Of a stretch of 64,000 nucleotides of DNA, positions 1 through 7,369 are shown piece by piece. How positions within the stretch are numbered: the stretch's first letter is position 1; every line of letters begins with the position of its first letter. Where the stretch lies: positions 1,240,001 through 1,304,000 of the forward strand of contig NZ_JAUOTO010000001.1 in assembly GCF_030546645.1 (NCBI RefSeq), given 5' to 3'. Both the position numbers and the translations under genes were made by a program. Under the pieces are notes generated by a model. It was not told where the DNA came from, searched no databases, and saw only the letters and a program-made list of their open reading frames with translations. This stretch comes from Flavitalea plasmicola. Its GTDB lineage: Bacteria; Bacteroidota; Bacteroidia; Chitinophagales; Chitinophagaceae.

Positions 1-1549
1 CGCAATTGCTATATCCATTGATGTCATAGGTTATGAGGAGCTCGTTCTTCGAGTTGATATATTCCGGGTGGATAGCCGGTGCGTAAAAAAAAGGCGAATG
101 GCCCAGCACGTTATCAGGGATCGTATAGAGCACTTTGCGGTTGGTGAAAGGCCCGGTGATGCTGTCGCTGGTGGCGACATAGATGCGGGTGCCGGCATCA
201 CAGGATACGCTGAATTCAGTACTCAGAAGCACATATTTGTTCCGGACCTTGGCGCAATACACTCCATTGGAGGCACCGGTGGTGATAGGAGCGATATGTG
301 AAACTGCGGTGTCCCAGGCCGTGCCGTTCCAAAATGACCAGTGAGCGCGGGGATTGCTCCTGGGAAAGCGGGCAACAACGATGTCGCTGGTAATAAATGC
401 GCCTTTCAATCCCCAGGTATAGATATAATTCCCCGGTTCGTCGGTGTCAAATCCAACGCCGAATGTCATATTCGGCATACTCTGGAGCGAGTCGAATCCG
501 GCGACCGCAAGACCCGGCATCACCATCTTCCCGAGGAAATCATTGCCACCGCTGGTAAAACCAAGGCCACCGCTGGAATTCATGATATTGCTGCAATATA
601 CATAGACAGTGTCTCCCTGCTGGTAACCGCCCGTCGGCCAGAGGAGATAGTTATCATTGCTATTGTTCTTAAAAAGGCTGGGTATGCCGGGACCACTGCC
701 GATGCGGGTGGAGGTGGATGTCCATGTCCAGTTGTTCAGCGGCTGGACCAGGCCGGCATTCCTAACCTGGAAGAGACAGCCAGTTGTACCGGCAAGCGTA
801 TCGTAGTTGTTGATATAGCTGTCGTTCATCGCCCAAAAATCCCGTCCGTCGGAGAGGGGGATGGATAAGGCGCCGTCGCTGGCGATCCATCCGCTATCCC
901 TGTCGAAAAAGCCTGTTACCAGGGAATCCTTATAGATGCCGGCATTGCCGGTGATCGGCACGTTCGGCCGGTACATCATATCCGGCACCGGGGAGACATA
1001 GGTCATTGCATCCTGGGTTCCCGTGAAGAGCATGCGAAATTGATAGAGGGAATCCGTCGACAGGGAGAGGGTTGGTTTTATGCACCATTCATATTCCTTT
1101 CTTGCGCCTGCGTGCAGCGTATCGGTAAACTGCCAGGTGCTGACGAGGACCCTGCCACCCGCGAAAGTTCCGGCGCCGTCGTCCCGGATGAGGGAAGTGG
1201 TGGGCTGCCCATCCGTAACATAGGGACTGGAGCCTGCCATGACAAAATCGTTACCGGCGCTGTTGGAGACAGTGATCCATGCGCCCGCGCTGCCTCGCTG
1301 GTATTGAAGACTTGCGGTGCCTTTTTCGTCGTTGACCAGGGAATTGTAAACCTCGACCCGGAGGCGTAGCGGCACTCCCGAAATGAAGGGGAGGGTAGAA
1401 GGAAAGTCTTGCGGAGCATGCCAGGCTGCCTTCGTTTCAGTGCCGTTGTCCTTCCTCCAGCGCCAGTGTGCCTGGCTGAAATTGGCAAAAAGCTGCGTGC
1501 CCGAGAGGAGCAACAGTGTGCACAGCAGGAAGAGGTCTTTTGAGTTCAT
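1..1549 (-). CDS. secreted beta-propeller-like protein (DUF4185/DUF5005-type), 3' end beyond window
   Basis: The minus-strand frame is open from the ATG at 1549 down to position 1, so the C-terminus lies outside the window. The start overlaps the lnt stop as ATGA, which implies translational coupling to lnt. The product begins with a signal peptide (MNSKDLFLLCTLLLLSGTQLFA). An Ig-like stretch follows, and then repeats rich in Trp, Gly and Asn, with segments such as DFWAMNDSY, NYIYTWGLKGAF, YVLLSTEFS and NELLITYDINGY. This pattern resembles the secreted five-bladed propeller families DUF4185/DUF5005, which are common in Bacteroidota carbohydrate loci and have no assigned function. I infer a periplasmic or surface glycan-related role from the family and the adjacent PUL. 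Family assignment is by eye; the reading frame is certain. Confidence 0.7.
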   Translation of the reverse strand, partial: MNSKDLFLLCTLLLLSGTQLFANFSQAHWRWRKDNGTETKAAWHAPQDFPSTLPFISGVPLRLRVEVYNSLVNDEKGTASLQYQRGSAGAWITVSNSAGNDFVMAGSSPYVTDGQPTTSLIRDDGAGTFAGGRVLVSTWQFTDTLHAGARKEYEWCIKPTLSLSTDSLYQFRMLFTGTQDAMTYVSPVPDMMYRPNVPITGNAGIYKDSLVTGFFDRDSGWIASDGALSIPLSDGRDFWAMNDSYINNYDTLAGTTGCLFQVRNAGLVQPLNNWTWTSTSTRIGSGPGIPSLFKNNSNDNYLLWPTGGYQQGDTVYVYCSNIMNSSGGLGFTSGGNDFLGKMVMPGLAVAGFDSLQSMPNMTFGVGFDTDEPGNYIYTWGLKGAFITSDIVVARFPRSNPRAHWSFWNGTAWDTAVSHIAPITTGASNGVYCAKVRNKYVLLSTEFSVSCDAGTRIYVATSDSITGPFTNRKVLYTIPDNVLGHSPFFYAPAIHPEYINSKNELLITYDINGYSNC

Positions 1550-3012
1550 TGCAATGTAGTTTTGTTTATGATGAGTATGATGAGACTGACTAAGCCGCAG
1601 AGATAGATAGGCCAGTTCGGGTATTGAACGGCAGTCGTCAACAGGCGATTGGGATGAATCGTAACGAGGTCCGAGCCATCGATCCGCCCGGAAGCGCTGA
1701 CCAATCCCGAGATCCCGTTGTTGCTGTTGATGGCGATGTCTTTCCGTGTTTCCACGGCGCGGAGTCTCGCATTCGAGAAATGCAGGCGAACGAGATAATT
1801 ATCCCGGAACCATCCGTCATTGCTTAAGTTGAAAAGCCATTGCGCGCCCCGTGAGACGGTGGCTGCAGCGGCATCGGGCAATGTGGATTCATTGCAGATC
1901 AATATACCGGCATTGCCATAAGGCGTCTTCAGCGGCACGTCGCTTATACCCGGCGCGACTGAATAACCGTCTGCGGAAACGAACGGGATCAGCCAGCTGT
2001 GCCAGGGCTGCTCGATGAGCAGGAGAGGCGTTTTTTTGTCATAACGGCCTGCCAGTTGGCCGCCGGGAAGAATACAGTAAGCGGAGTTGCCCACCACGGC
2101 GGTCCTTACCGCGGTGTTCATGCCCAGTATATGCGTGATGTTTGCGGGGTCAGAATGGCGCAGCAGCTCGCGGACGAGGTCGTCATCGGGAGACCAGGTC
2201 CAGGGTATGGCAGATTCCGGCCACAGGATCATCGCCGGTCTCGCGGCTATAGCTGTGCGCTCTGCCTCCAGGAGCTGACTGACGAGCTGGCGTCCGTTGC
2301 TTTGATCCCATTGCGTCTCAGGGGGGATATTTTCGTTGAGGATGGAGACGGAAAAGCTTCCTTGCGGTTCTGTCCTTTCAAAAGACCACAGCAGCAGCCA
2401 GCCGGCGGTCATATAAGAGGCAAACAGGATTATGGGCAGGAAGATCTTTTTCCAGTGACGAAGAGCGATTGCCCGGGCAACGAGAAAGTTGACGCAGGCG
2501 ACTATCCAGGAAACTCCATATACGCCGGTGACGGACACTGGCTGAATGGCATAGAGGTTGTCCGCGAGGCCATTGCCCAGGTGAAAAAGAAACCAGGGCA
2601 TGCCCCTGGCCGCCCACTGCAGCAGCGCTTCGGCCAATACCCAGACACTTGCGGCAAAAAATGCATCGGACATCGTGCTGACAGCGCCCGATGCTGTCCG
2701 GGTGCAGACCCATAACAGGGAGGCAAGACCGAAGGCGAAGATGAGCACGCAAACGCCGAAGACGGCAATGCCGTAAACGAGAGGGCCGCCGGTGAAGCTA
2801 TGGGCGCCAGGGATCATCCAGCTAAATGCGCCAACGCTGAAAGTGAAGGCAGCCAGGAAGAACAGGGCATAAGAACGGCGGACGGTACGATGGGCGGCGA
2901 CGACCACCGGGACCAATGCCACCCAGGAAAGAATGAACACCGTGTGTAGAACGGCGAAGTACAGGCACAGGCCGGAAAGAATAGCTCCGAAAAAGGCAAA
3001 ATATCGGTTCAT
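1546..3012 (-). CDS. lnt: apolipoprotein N-acyltransferase
   Basis: Lnt transfers a third acyl chain to the N-terminal Cys of lipoproteins at the periplasmic face of the inner membrane. The 488-residue product has about six hydrophobic segments in its first 210 residues, followed by a nitrilase (CN_hydrolase) domain. The catalytic triad is visible: Glu266 in ILWPESAIPW, Lys326 in YDKKTPLL and Cys373 in GILICNES. A last membrane segment closes the protein (LCGLVSLIILII). Length and topology fit Lnt. It lies 99 bp behind the lgt-like gene and overlaps the next gene by 4 bp, so the three probably form one operon. It could be a second copy dedicated to the local lipoprotein-rich locus, since house-keeping copies may exist elsewhere. 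Confidence 0.9.
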   Translation of the reverse strand: MNRYFAFFGAILSGLCLYFAVLHTVFILSWVALVPVVVAAHRTVRRSYALFFLAAFTFSVGAFSWMIPGAHSFTGGPLVYGIAVFGVCVLIFAFGLASLLWVCTRTASGAVSTMSDAFFAASVWVLAEALLQWAARGMPWFLFHLGNGLADNLYAIQPVSVTGVYGVSWIVACVNFLVARAIALRHWKKIFLPIILFASYMTAGWLLLWSFERTEPQGSFSVSILNENIPPETQWDQSNGRQLVSQLLEAERTAIAARPAMILWPESAIPWTWSPDDDLVRELLRHSDPANITHILGMNTAVRTAVVGNSAYCILPGGQLAGRYDKKTPLLLIEQPWHSWLIPFVSADGYSVAPGISDVPLKTPYGNAGILICNESTLPDAAAATVSRGAQWLFNLSNDGWFRDNYLVRLHFSNARLRAVETRKDIAINSNNGISGLVSASGRIDGSDLVTIHPNRLLTTAVQYPNWPIYLCGLVSLIILIINKTTLQ

Positions 3013-3039
3013 ACGCAGGCAATCGGAACTAAAGTAAAT

Positions 3040-3057
3040 GCTAAAAATCGATTTAGC
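3040..3057. promoter_or_regulatory. 6-bp inverted repeat upstream of lnt
   Basis: GCTAAA and TTTAGC flank a 6-nt spacer (AATCGA), 28 bp upstream of the lnt start in the AT-rich lgt-lnt gap. It could be an operator half-site pair or chance in AT-rich DNA. Confidence 0.2.
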
Positions 3058-3111
3058 TAATATTTTGAATACTTTTTTATCATGACTAATTTATTGGATG
3101 GTAAAATAGTA

Positions 3112-3867
3112 TTAGTTCTTGGGGGCTGGATTTCTTAGGGTAAAGGCCAGTGTGAGCAGGCCGGTCAGGATCCAGCCGGCTGCAAGAATTTGGGCCTGGC
3201 TTAGATTCCAGCTGCCCAGGGAGATGCGGGGAGTGACGCGGATAAATTCAATGAGAAAACGTTCGGAGCCGTTGAGGATGGCAAAAAATGCAAAGAGAAG
3301 GCCGGGTTTTTTTAAGGTCCGGCGCAGGGACCAGAGTACCAGGAAAAGAAGAAAACAGATAGCTGCCTCATAAATGGATGTGGGATAGACGGGGGCGCTG
3401 GTATGAGAGTAGCGGTAAGCCCATGCCCAGTCCGGAAGCCAGCTAAACCAACCGGGGCGTGGTCTTTCATTGACAATGCCCCAATCCCCGTCGGCGGCAA
3501 CATGACATCCGACCCTGCCGATGGCATAAGCCAGCATCATTCCCGGGCTGCCGATGTCTAATGCTATCAGGGGCTGGATACCACAGCGCTTGTTGATGTA
3601 TAAATAGGTCAGGGTGCCGGCGATCAATGCCCCGTAGTAGTTCAGCCCATTAAATCGAAAAAGGTAATAGAGGGTCGGCTTTTCAAATTTTGCGAAGACG
3701 ATGGCGCCGGCGAAGCCCAGGATCCCGCACCAAAGCAAAAGCGTATCCATCAGTTGAGGGGGACACCTGATCAACCCTTCCACCTCCTTTCTCCGGTATT
3801 CGGATCGAAAGACGAAATAAGCGCCGGTGAAAGCAAGCAGCAGGAAAAGACCGAAGCTGGATATCAT
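3112..3867 (-). CDS. lgt: prolipoprotein diacylglyceryl transferase-like protein (divergent Lgt)
   Basis: Lgt attaches diacylglycerol from phosphatidylglycerol to the lipobox Cys of prolipoproteins in the inner membrane. This 251-residue multi-spanning protein carries the Lgt signature in its Bacteroidota form, GRVGCHVAADGDWG at residues 117-130. It also has the C-terminal block GSERFLIEFIR that matches the conserved Lgt Arg/Glu region. It is shorter than E. coli Lgt (about 290). The HGG segment of classical Lgt, with its functionally important His, is replaced by NYYGALIAG at residues 76-84. It starts the minus-strand lgt-lnt-propeller operon. The product is either a genuine but divergent Lgt or a paralogue with a narrower role; family membership is well supported and activity less so. 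Confidence 0.8.
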   Translation of the reverse strand: MISSFGLFLLLAFTGAYFVFRSEYRRKEVEGLIRCPPQLMDTLLLWCGILGFAGAIVFAKFEKPTLYYLFRFNGLNYYGALIAGTLTYLYINKRCGIQPLIALDIGSPGMMLAYAIGRVGCHVAADGDWGIVNERPRPGWFSWLPDWAWAYRYSHTSAPVYPTSIYEAAICFLLFLVLWSLRRTLKKPGLLFAFFAILNGSERFLIEFIRVTPRISLGSWNLSQAQILAAGWILTGLLTLAFTLRNPAPKN

Positions 3868-4183
3868 GATACTATTTTGACATTGCCTATTTCAATACGG
3901 ATAAAAAAATATGTAAAAAATTTCGGAAAACTGTTTTTCTTTCTACTTTCATACAGGCAAAAATGTTGAATGGCGCCCATTTCCTCACTCTAATTGCTTG
4001 TATATGAGATTAAAACGGCTAATCCCTCTCGTAGGACGACCTAGCTCTACGTGTTTTTACTTAAGCAAATTTTTTAGGTCACATGCCGGTAGTATGGTCA
4101 GAACAACCACCTCCATTTCTACCTTCTCCCACTTTTTTTTCGAAAAAATACGGGCTAAAGCCTGTACAATTTTACCATATCCT
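3868..4183. other. divergent intergenic region between lgt and the first SusD
   Basis: About 316 bp separate the lgt start from the preferred SusD start. The first part (3890-3960) is AT-rich and probably holds the divergent promoters. I found no exact TAnnTTTG element on either strand. From 3998 onward the SusD frame is open but encodes no plausible signal peptide, so I treat 3998-4183 as leader or remnant sequence. No RNA gene was recognised. Confidence 0.4.
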
Positions 4184-5929
4184 TTGAAAAGAATCTCATT
4201 TCATACGCTATTGTTTCTTGTACTGGCGTCAATGGTCCTTTCCTGCAAAAAATCAGGTTTTCTCGACCAGACAGTGACCACCAGCCTGGATGAGATGACG
4301 ACTTTCTCGGATAGTTCCAATGCCATGCAGTTCCTGAATGGCATATATACAAACATCGGACTGGCCCAGGATCCGCGCCGGTTCGCTAACGGCGGCTATG
4401 CGGCGGGGCTGGAAGCAGGATGCGACGAGGCCGAAGGGCCTAACTCGTCCAGCACCAACGGTTTTATCCAGTTTGCCACCGGATCGGTGAACCCGACCGT
4501 GGTTCCCAACGATATATGGGCTACCGGGTATTCGAATATCCGGGCGGTCAACCAGTTCCTGAAACACCTGCCCGTCATTCCCTGGAACAGCGCGCTCAAA
4601 CAACAGGCGGCTGCGGAAGCCCGGTTCCTGCGGGCCTGGTACTATGCCATGCTGATGCAACATTACGGTGGCGTCCCGCTGATCGGCGATACCATCTTTG
4701 CCAGCGCCGACCATATCAATATCAGCCGTAGCGCTTACAGGTCCTGTATCAATTATGTTCTTTCCGAATGCGACGCAGCAGCGGCCGTTCTGCCGGTAGC
4801 CTGGTCCGGCGCACAGTATGGCCGGATAAGCAAGGCCGCCTGCCTGGCGCTGAAGTCGCGGCTGCTGCTTTATGCGGCGAGCCCGTTGTTCAACAACGGC
4901 GGATTGGCCCAGGGAAGCCCGGGACTGGATTCTGTGGTCGCCTATCCCGACGCGGACCCCAACCGCTGGCAGCTGGCGGCTGATGCAGCAAAGGCTGTCA
5001 TTTTATTGAACGCCTATTCGCTGTTCGTCGACTCTACCTCCAAACCGGGCGAGCTGGGGTACGGCTTCCAGGAGTTGTTCACCAGGCGGTACAACAATGA
5101 GTATATTCTCAATCACATGATGGGAGAGAATAAATACCTGGAGAGCCTTTGGGATGTCCCTTCGCGCGGTGGTTCGGGCGGCTCCTTCCCTTACCAGGAG
5201 ATAGTGGACGCCTTTCCGATGAGCAACGGCCTGGACATCACTGATCCTGCTTCCGGCTATGATCCCAATCATCCTTATCAGGACCGTGACCCCCGTCTGA
5301 ACTATTCCATCATTCACGACTCAACGCTGCGGGTGACCTTTGGGACCAATCAGCCTTCGCCCGTGCAGCTTTATATCAATACCAGCGTCAGCCCGCCGGT
5401 GGCCGCCAGTGGTGACGCCGTCTATAAAGGGACCCCTACGGGCCTGTATATCTACAAGATGATGGATCCGTCAGTCATCAACAACAGCCTTAGCACCGCC
5501 TCGAGGGTGCTGCCACTGATCCGCTATGCGGAGATCCTCCTGAACTTTGCCGAGGCCACCAATGAAGCTACGGGCCCATCGGTCGAAGTCTACCAGGCGG
5601 TGGAGGCCATACGCCAGCGGGCCGGGTTGAGGCCCTTCGCACTGCCTTCCGGATTGGATCAGGCACAGATGCGCGCCGTCATTCAGAAGGAGAGGAGGCT
5701 CGAGCTGGCCTTTGAGGGCCATCGCTTCTTCGACGTTCGTCGCTGGATGATCGCCGGGCAGACCGACAATCTGATGATGCATGGTATGGAGGTCGACCGC
5801 GGCCCCGGCATCACCTATAAAACCTTCAACGTCCGTAAGCACAATTTTACCAAAGCAATGTACCTGTGGCCCATACCCCTGTCGGAGATCGCCAAATCCC
5901 CCGGGCTGCTGCAGAACCCATTGTACTAA
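4184..5929 (+). CDS. SusD/RagB-family outer-membrane glycan-binding lipoprotein (first copy)
   Basis: SusD proteins are surface lipoproteins that cap a SusC porter and capture oligosaccharides. The frame is open from 3998. I prefer the TTG at 4184 because it gives a typical lipoprotein signal ending in Cys21 (LLFLVLASMVLSC), while all upstream starts (ATG 4004, 4094) put a long non-signal stretch in front. Family hallmarks are FLDQTVTTSLDEM after the lipobox, WYYAMLMQHYGGVPL, an AACLALKSRLLLYAASPLFN helix block, RYAEILLNFAEATNEA, ERRLELAFEGHRFFDVRRW, and the C-terminus IPLSEIAKSPGLLQNPLY. It is the first gene of the PUL and has no SusC in front, the reverse of the usual order. The family call is certain; the exact start is not. 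Confidence 0.9.
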   Translation: MKRISFHTLLFLVLASMVLSCKKSGFLDQTVTTSLDEMTTFSDSSNAMQFLNGIYTNIGLAQDPRRFANGGYAAGLEAGCDEAEGPNSSSTNGFIQFATGSVNPTVVPNDIWATGYSNIRAVNQFLKHLPVIPWNSALKQQAAAEARFLRAWYYAMLMQHYGGVPLIGDTIFASADHINISRSAYRSCINYVLSECDAAAAVLPVAWSGAQYGRISKAACLALKSRLLLYAASPLFNNGGLAQGSPGLDSVVAYPDADPNRWQLAADAAKAVILLNAYSLFVDSTSKPGELGYGFQELFTRRYNNEYILNHMMGENKYLESLWDVPSRGGSGGSFPYQEIVDAFPMSNGLDITDPASGYDPNHPYQDRDPRLNYSIIHDSTLRVTFGTNQPSPVQLYINTSVSPPVAASGDAVYKGTPTGLYIYKMMDPSVINNSLSTASRVLPLIRYAEILLNFAEATNEATGPSVEVYQAVEAIRQRAGLRPFALPSGLDQAQMRAVIQKERRLELAFEGHRFFDVRRWMIAGQTDNLMMHGMEVDRGPGITYKTFNVRKHNFTKAMYLWPIPLSEIAKSPGLLQNPLY

Positions 5930-5942
5930 CTACTATGTCTAT

Positions 5943-6365
5943 ATGAATAAATTACTCATCATCCTAACGATCTGCGCTGCAGGCTTGTTTGCCTGTAAGC
6001 CCGAACATTTGATCCTCCCCGGAGAGCCCGTGAAGCAACTCTCCGGAAACTGGCAGATCATCAAAGCCACCCGCAATGGGACAGACCTCACGGCAAGATT
6101 TGATTTTTCACATTTCCGGATCCATTTTGCAGACAGCAGCTATACCATCGACAGCCTGGTGCCTTTCATCGTCAGCAAGAATGGCAAATGGGCCTTTGAC
6201 AATCCTGCCTATCCGTTCAGCATCAGCTTCCAGCCGGCCGACAGTACTGCAAAGCGTTCGCCGCTGCTCTATCCCGTCACTAACGGACAGCGCAATGTGA
6301 TCATCACCTTTAGCCCCGGCTGCAGTCAAAATACCTATCAGTATACCCTCCAAAAAGCGAATTAA
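5943..6365 (+). CDS. small lipoprotein, DUF5004-like
   Basis: The product has 140 residues. The start is the ATG at 5943, 13 bp after the SusD stop, giving the lipoprotein signal MNKLLIILTICAAGLFAC with Cys18; a longer upstream frame is overlap with SusD. The body contains LSGNWQIIKATRNGTDLT and a beta-rich, lipocalin-like pattern of alternating hydrophobic residues (FRIHFADSSYTI, FSISFQP, VIITFSP). This fits the DUF5004 lipoproteins found beside SusD genes in Bacteroidota PULs. No enzyme function is known, and a surface glycan-binding accessory role is inference. Its stop overlaps the next start as TAATG. Confidence 0.75.
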   Translation: MNKLLIILTICAAGLFACKPEHLILPGEPVKQLSGNWQIIKATRNGTDLTARFDFSHFRIHFADSSYTIDSLVPFIVSKNGKWAFDNPAYPFSISFQPADSTAKRSPLLYPVTNGQRNVIITFSPGCSQNTYQYTLQKAN

Positions 6366-7369
6366 TGGAAAGCAAAAATATAAAACAGGGAAGAGGCAGG
6401 ATGTTCCGCAGGATTGCGGGCGTAGCCTGGAAGGTCGCCGGTGCATTGCTGCTGCTGGTAATTGCCGGATGCAGCATGACGATCGACAGTGTTACTCAGC
6501 CTTCCGCCATCAACGCCGGCGATGTACTGCCGGTGACGTTGAACGTGACGATCACGACAAATACGGCGCAAACCCAGAACTTTATGGTGGCGGTCCTGGT
6601 ACCCAAAGTATGGAAAGCAGCGCAAAATGCCACCATCACTTTTACCAGCGATATCACTTCAGGCGATCAGGGGATGACTGTGATCCCTGCCGGAACGGCT
6701 GCGCCCAACGGCGGCGGCCTGGATTGGCCTACTTACCTGGCGGGTAAGATTGGAAATGGGGGCAACCTGCTTCCCGACTATGAATGGGTGGCTTTCTATT
6801 CGAACACGAGCTATTCGGTAGCGGGTAACGCCACCATCCATGCAACGGTGAGCATCAAGATCAAAACGAGCCCGGATAATCTTTTATTCAAACTCGGGTA
6901 TTGTGTGGCCAACAGCGTCGACGGTCTAAGCTCTTCCGACCGCTATGGTTCCAAATTCACCAACTGCTTCCAGTCCATCGGCACAGGCGACCTGATCGAT
7001 TTTTGTAATCCCCAGCTGGCAAATATAGATCCTCGCACTTCGCTGGATAACGACATCATATCGCTCACTTTTGACGGGGGCGTTCAGTCCACCCCACTTG
7101 ACAACGCTTCGCAGGTTTATCTCTGTATATCCGGCATCACCGATGGTGGAGACAGCCTGAGCGTCTGCACACAGACCGATCAGACGAAGATGACCGCGCT
7201 GGGATTGAACAAATGGAGTAAGGACATATGGCCGAGAAAGCTGTTCAGTCTGACAGACAATCAGCATCTCACCGGGCTGCGGTATTGGTTCACCGATGCC
7301 TCGGGCGGTAACAAGGTGGGCTATGCCGGAACCCAGGATCCCTTTATCTACACTTTCAAATGCCAATAA
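6365..7369 (+). CDS. lipoprotein, DUF4961-like
   Basis: The 334-residue product has a positively charged leader (MESKNIKQGRGRMFRRIAG) and a hydrophobic stretch ending in the lipobox LLLVIAGC (Cys36, or Cys24 if Met13 is the start). The body begins with an Ig-like module (SAINAGDVLPVTLNVTITTN) and continues beta-rich to a C-terminal ITDGGDSLSVC block. The pattern matches DUF4961 proteins, which typically sit beside DUF5004 lipoproteins in PULs; their role is unknown. It is coupled on both sides by TAATG overlaps, to the upstream small lipoprotein and to the downstream SusC. This strongly suggests the three are made in fixed ratio. Confidence 0.75.
   Translation: MESKNIKQGRGRMFRRIAGVAWKVAGALLLLVIAGCSMTIDSVTQPSAINAGDVLPVTLNVTITTNTAQTQNFMVAVLVPKVWKAAQNATITFTSDITSGDQGMTVIPAGTAAPNGGGLDWPTYLAGKIGNGGNLLPDYEWVAFYSNTSYSVAGNATIHATVSIKIKTSPDNLLFKLGYCVANSVDGLSSSDRYGSKFTNCFQSIGTGDLIDFCNPQLANIDPRTSLDNDIISLTFDGGVQSTPLDNASQVYLCISGITDGGDSLSVCTQTDQTKMTALGLNKWSKDIWPRKLFSLTDNQHLTGLRYWFTDASGGNKVGYAGTQDPFIYTFKCQ

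Noticed and set aside
341-868. Plus-strand open frame of 175 codons
   Set aside because: It lies antisense to the minus-strand secreted protein, whose frame runs unbroken from 1549 to the edge with signal peptide and propeller-like repeats; the plus frame has no recognisable features.
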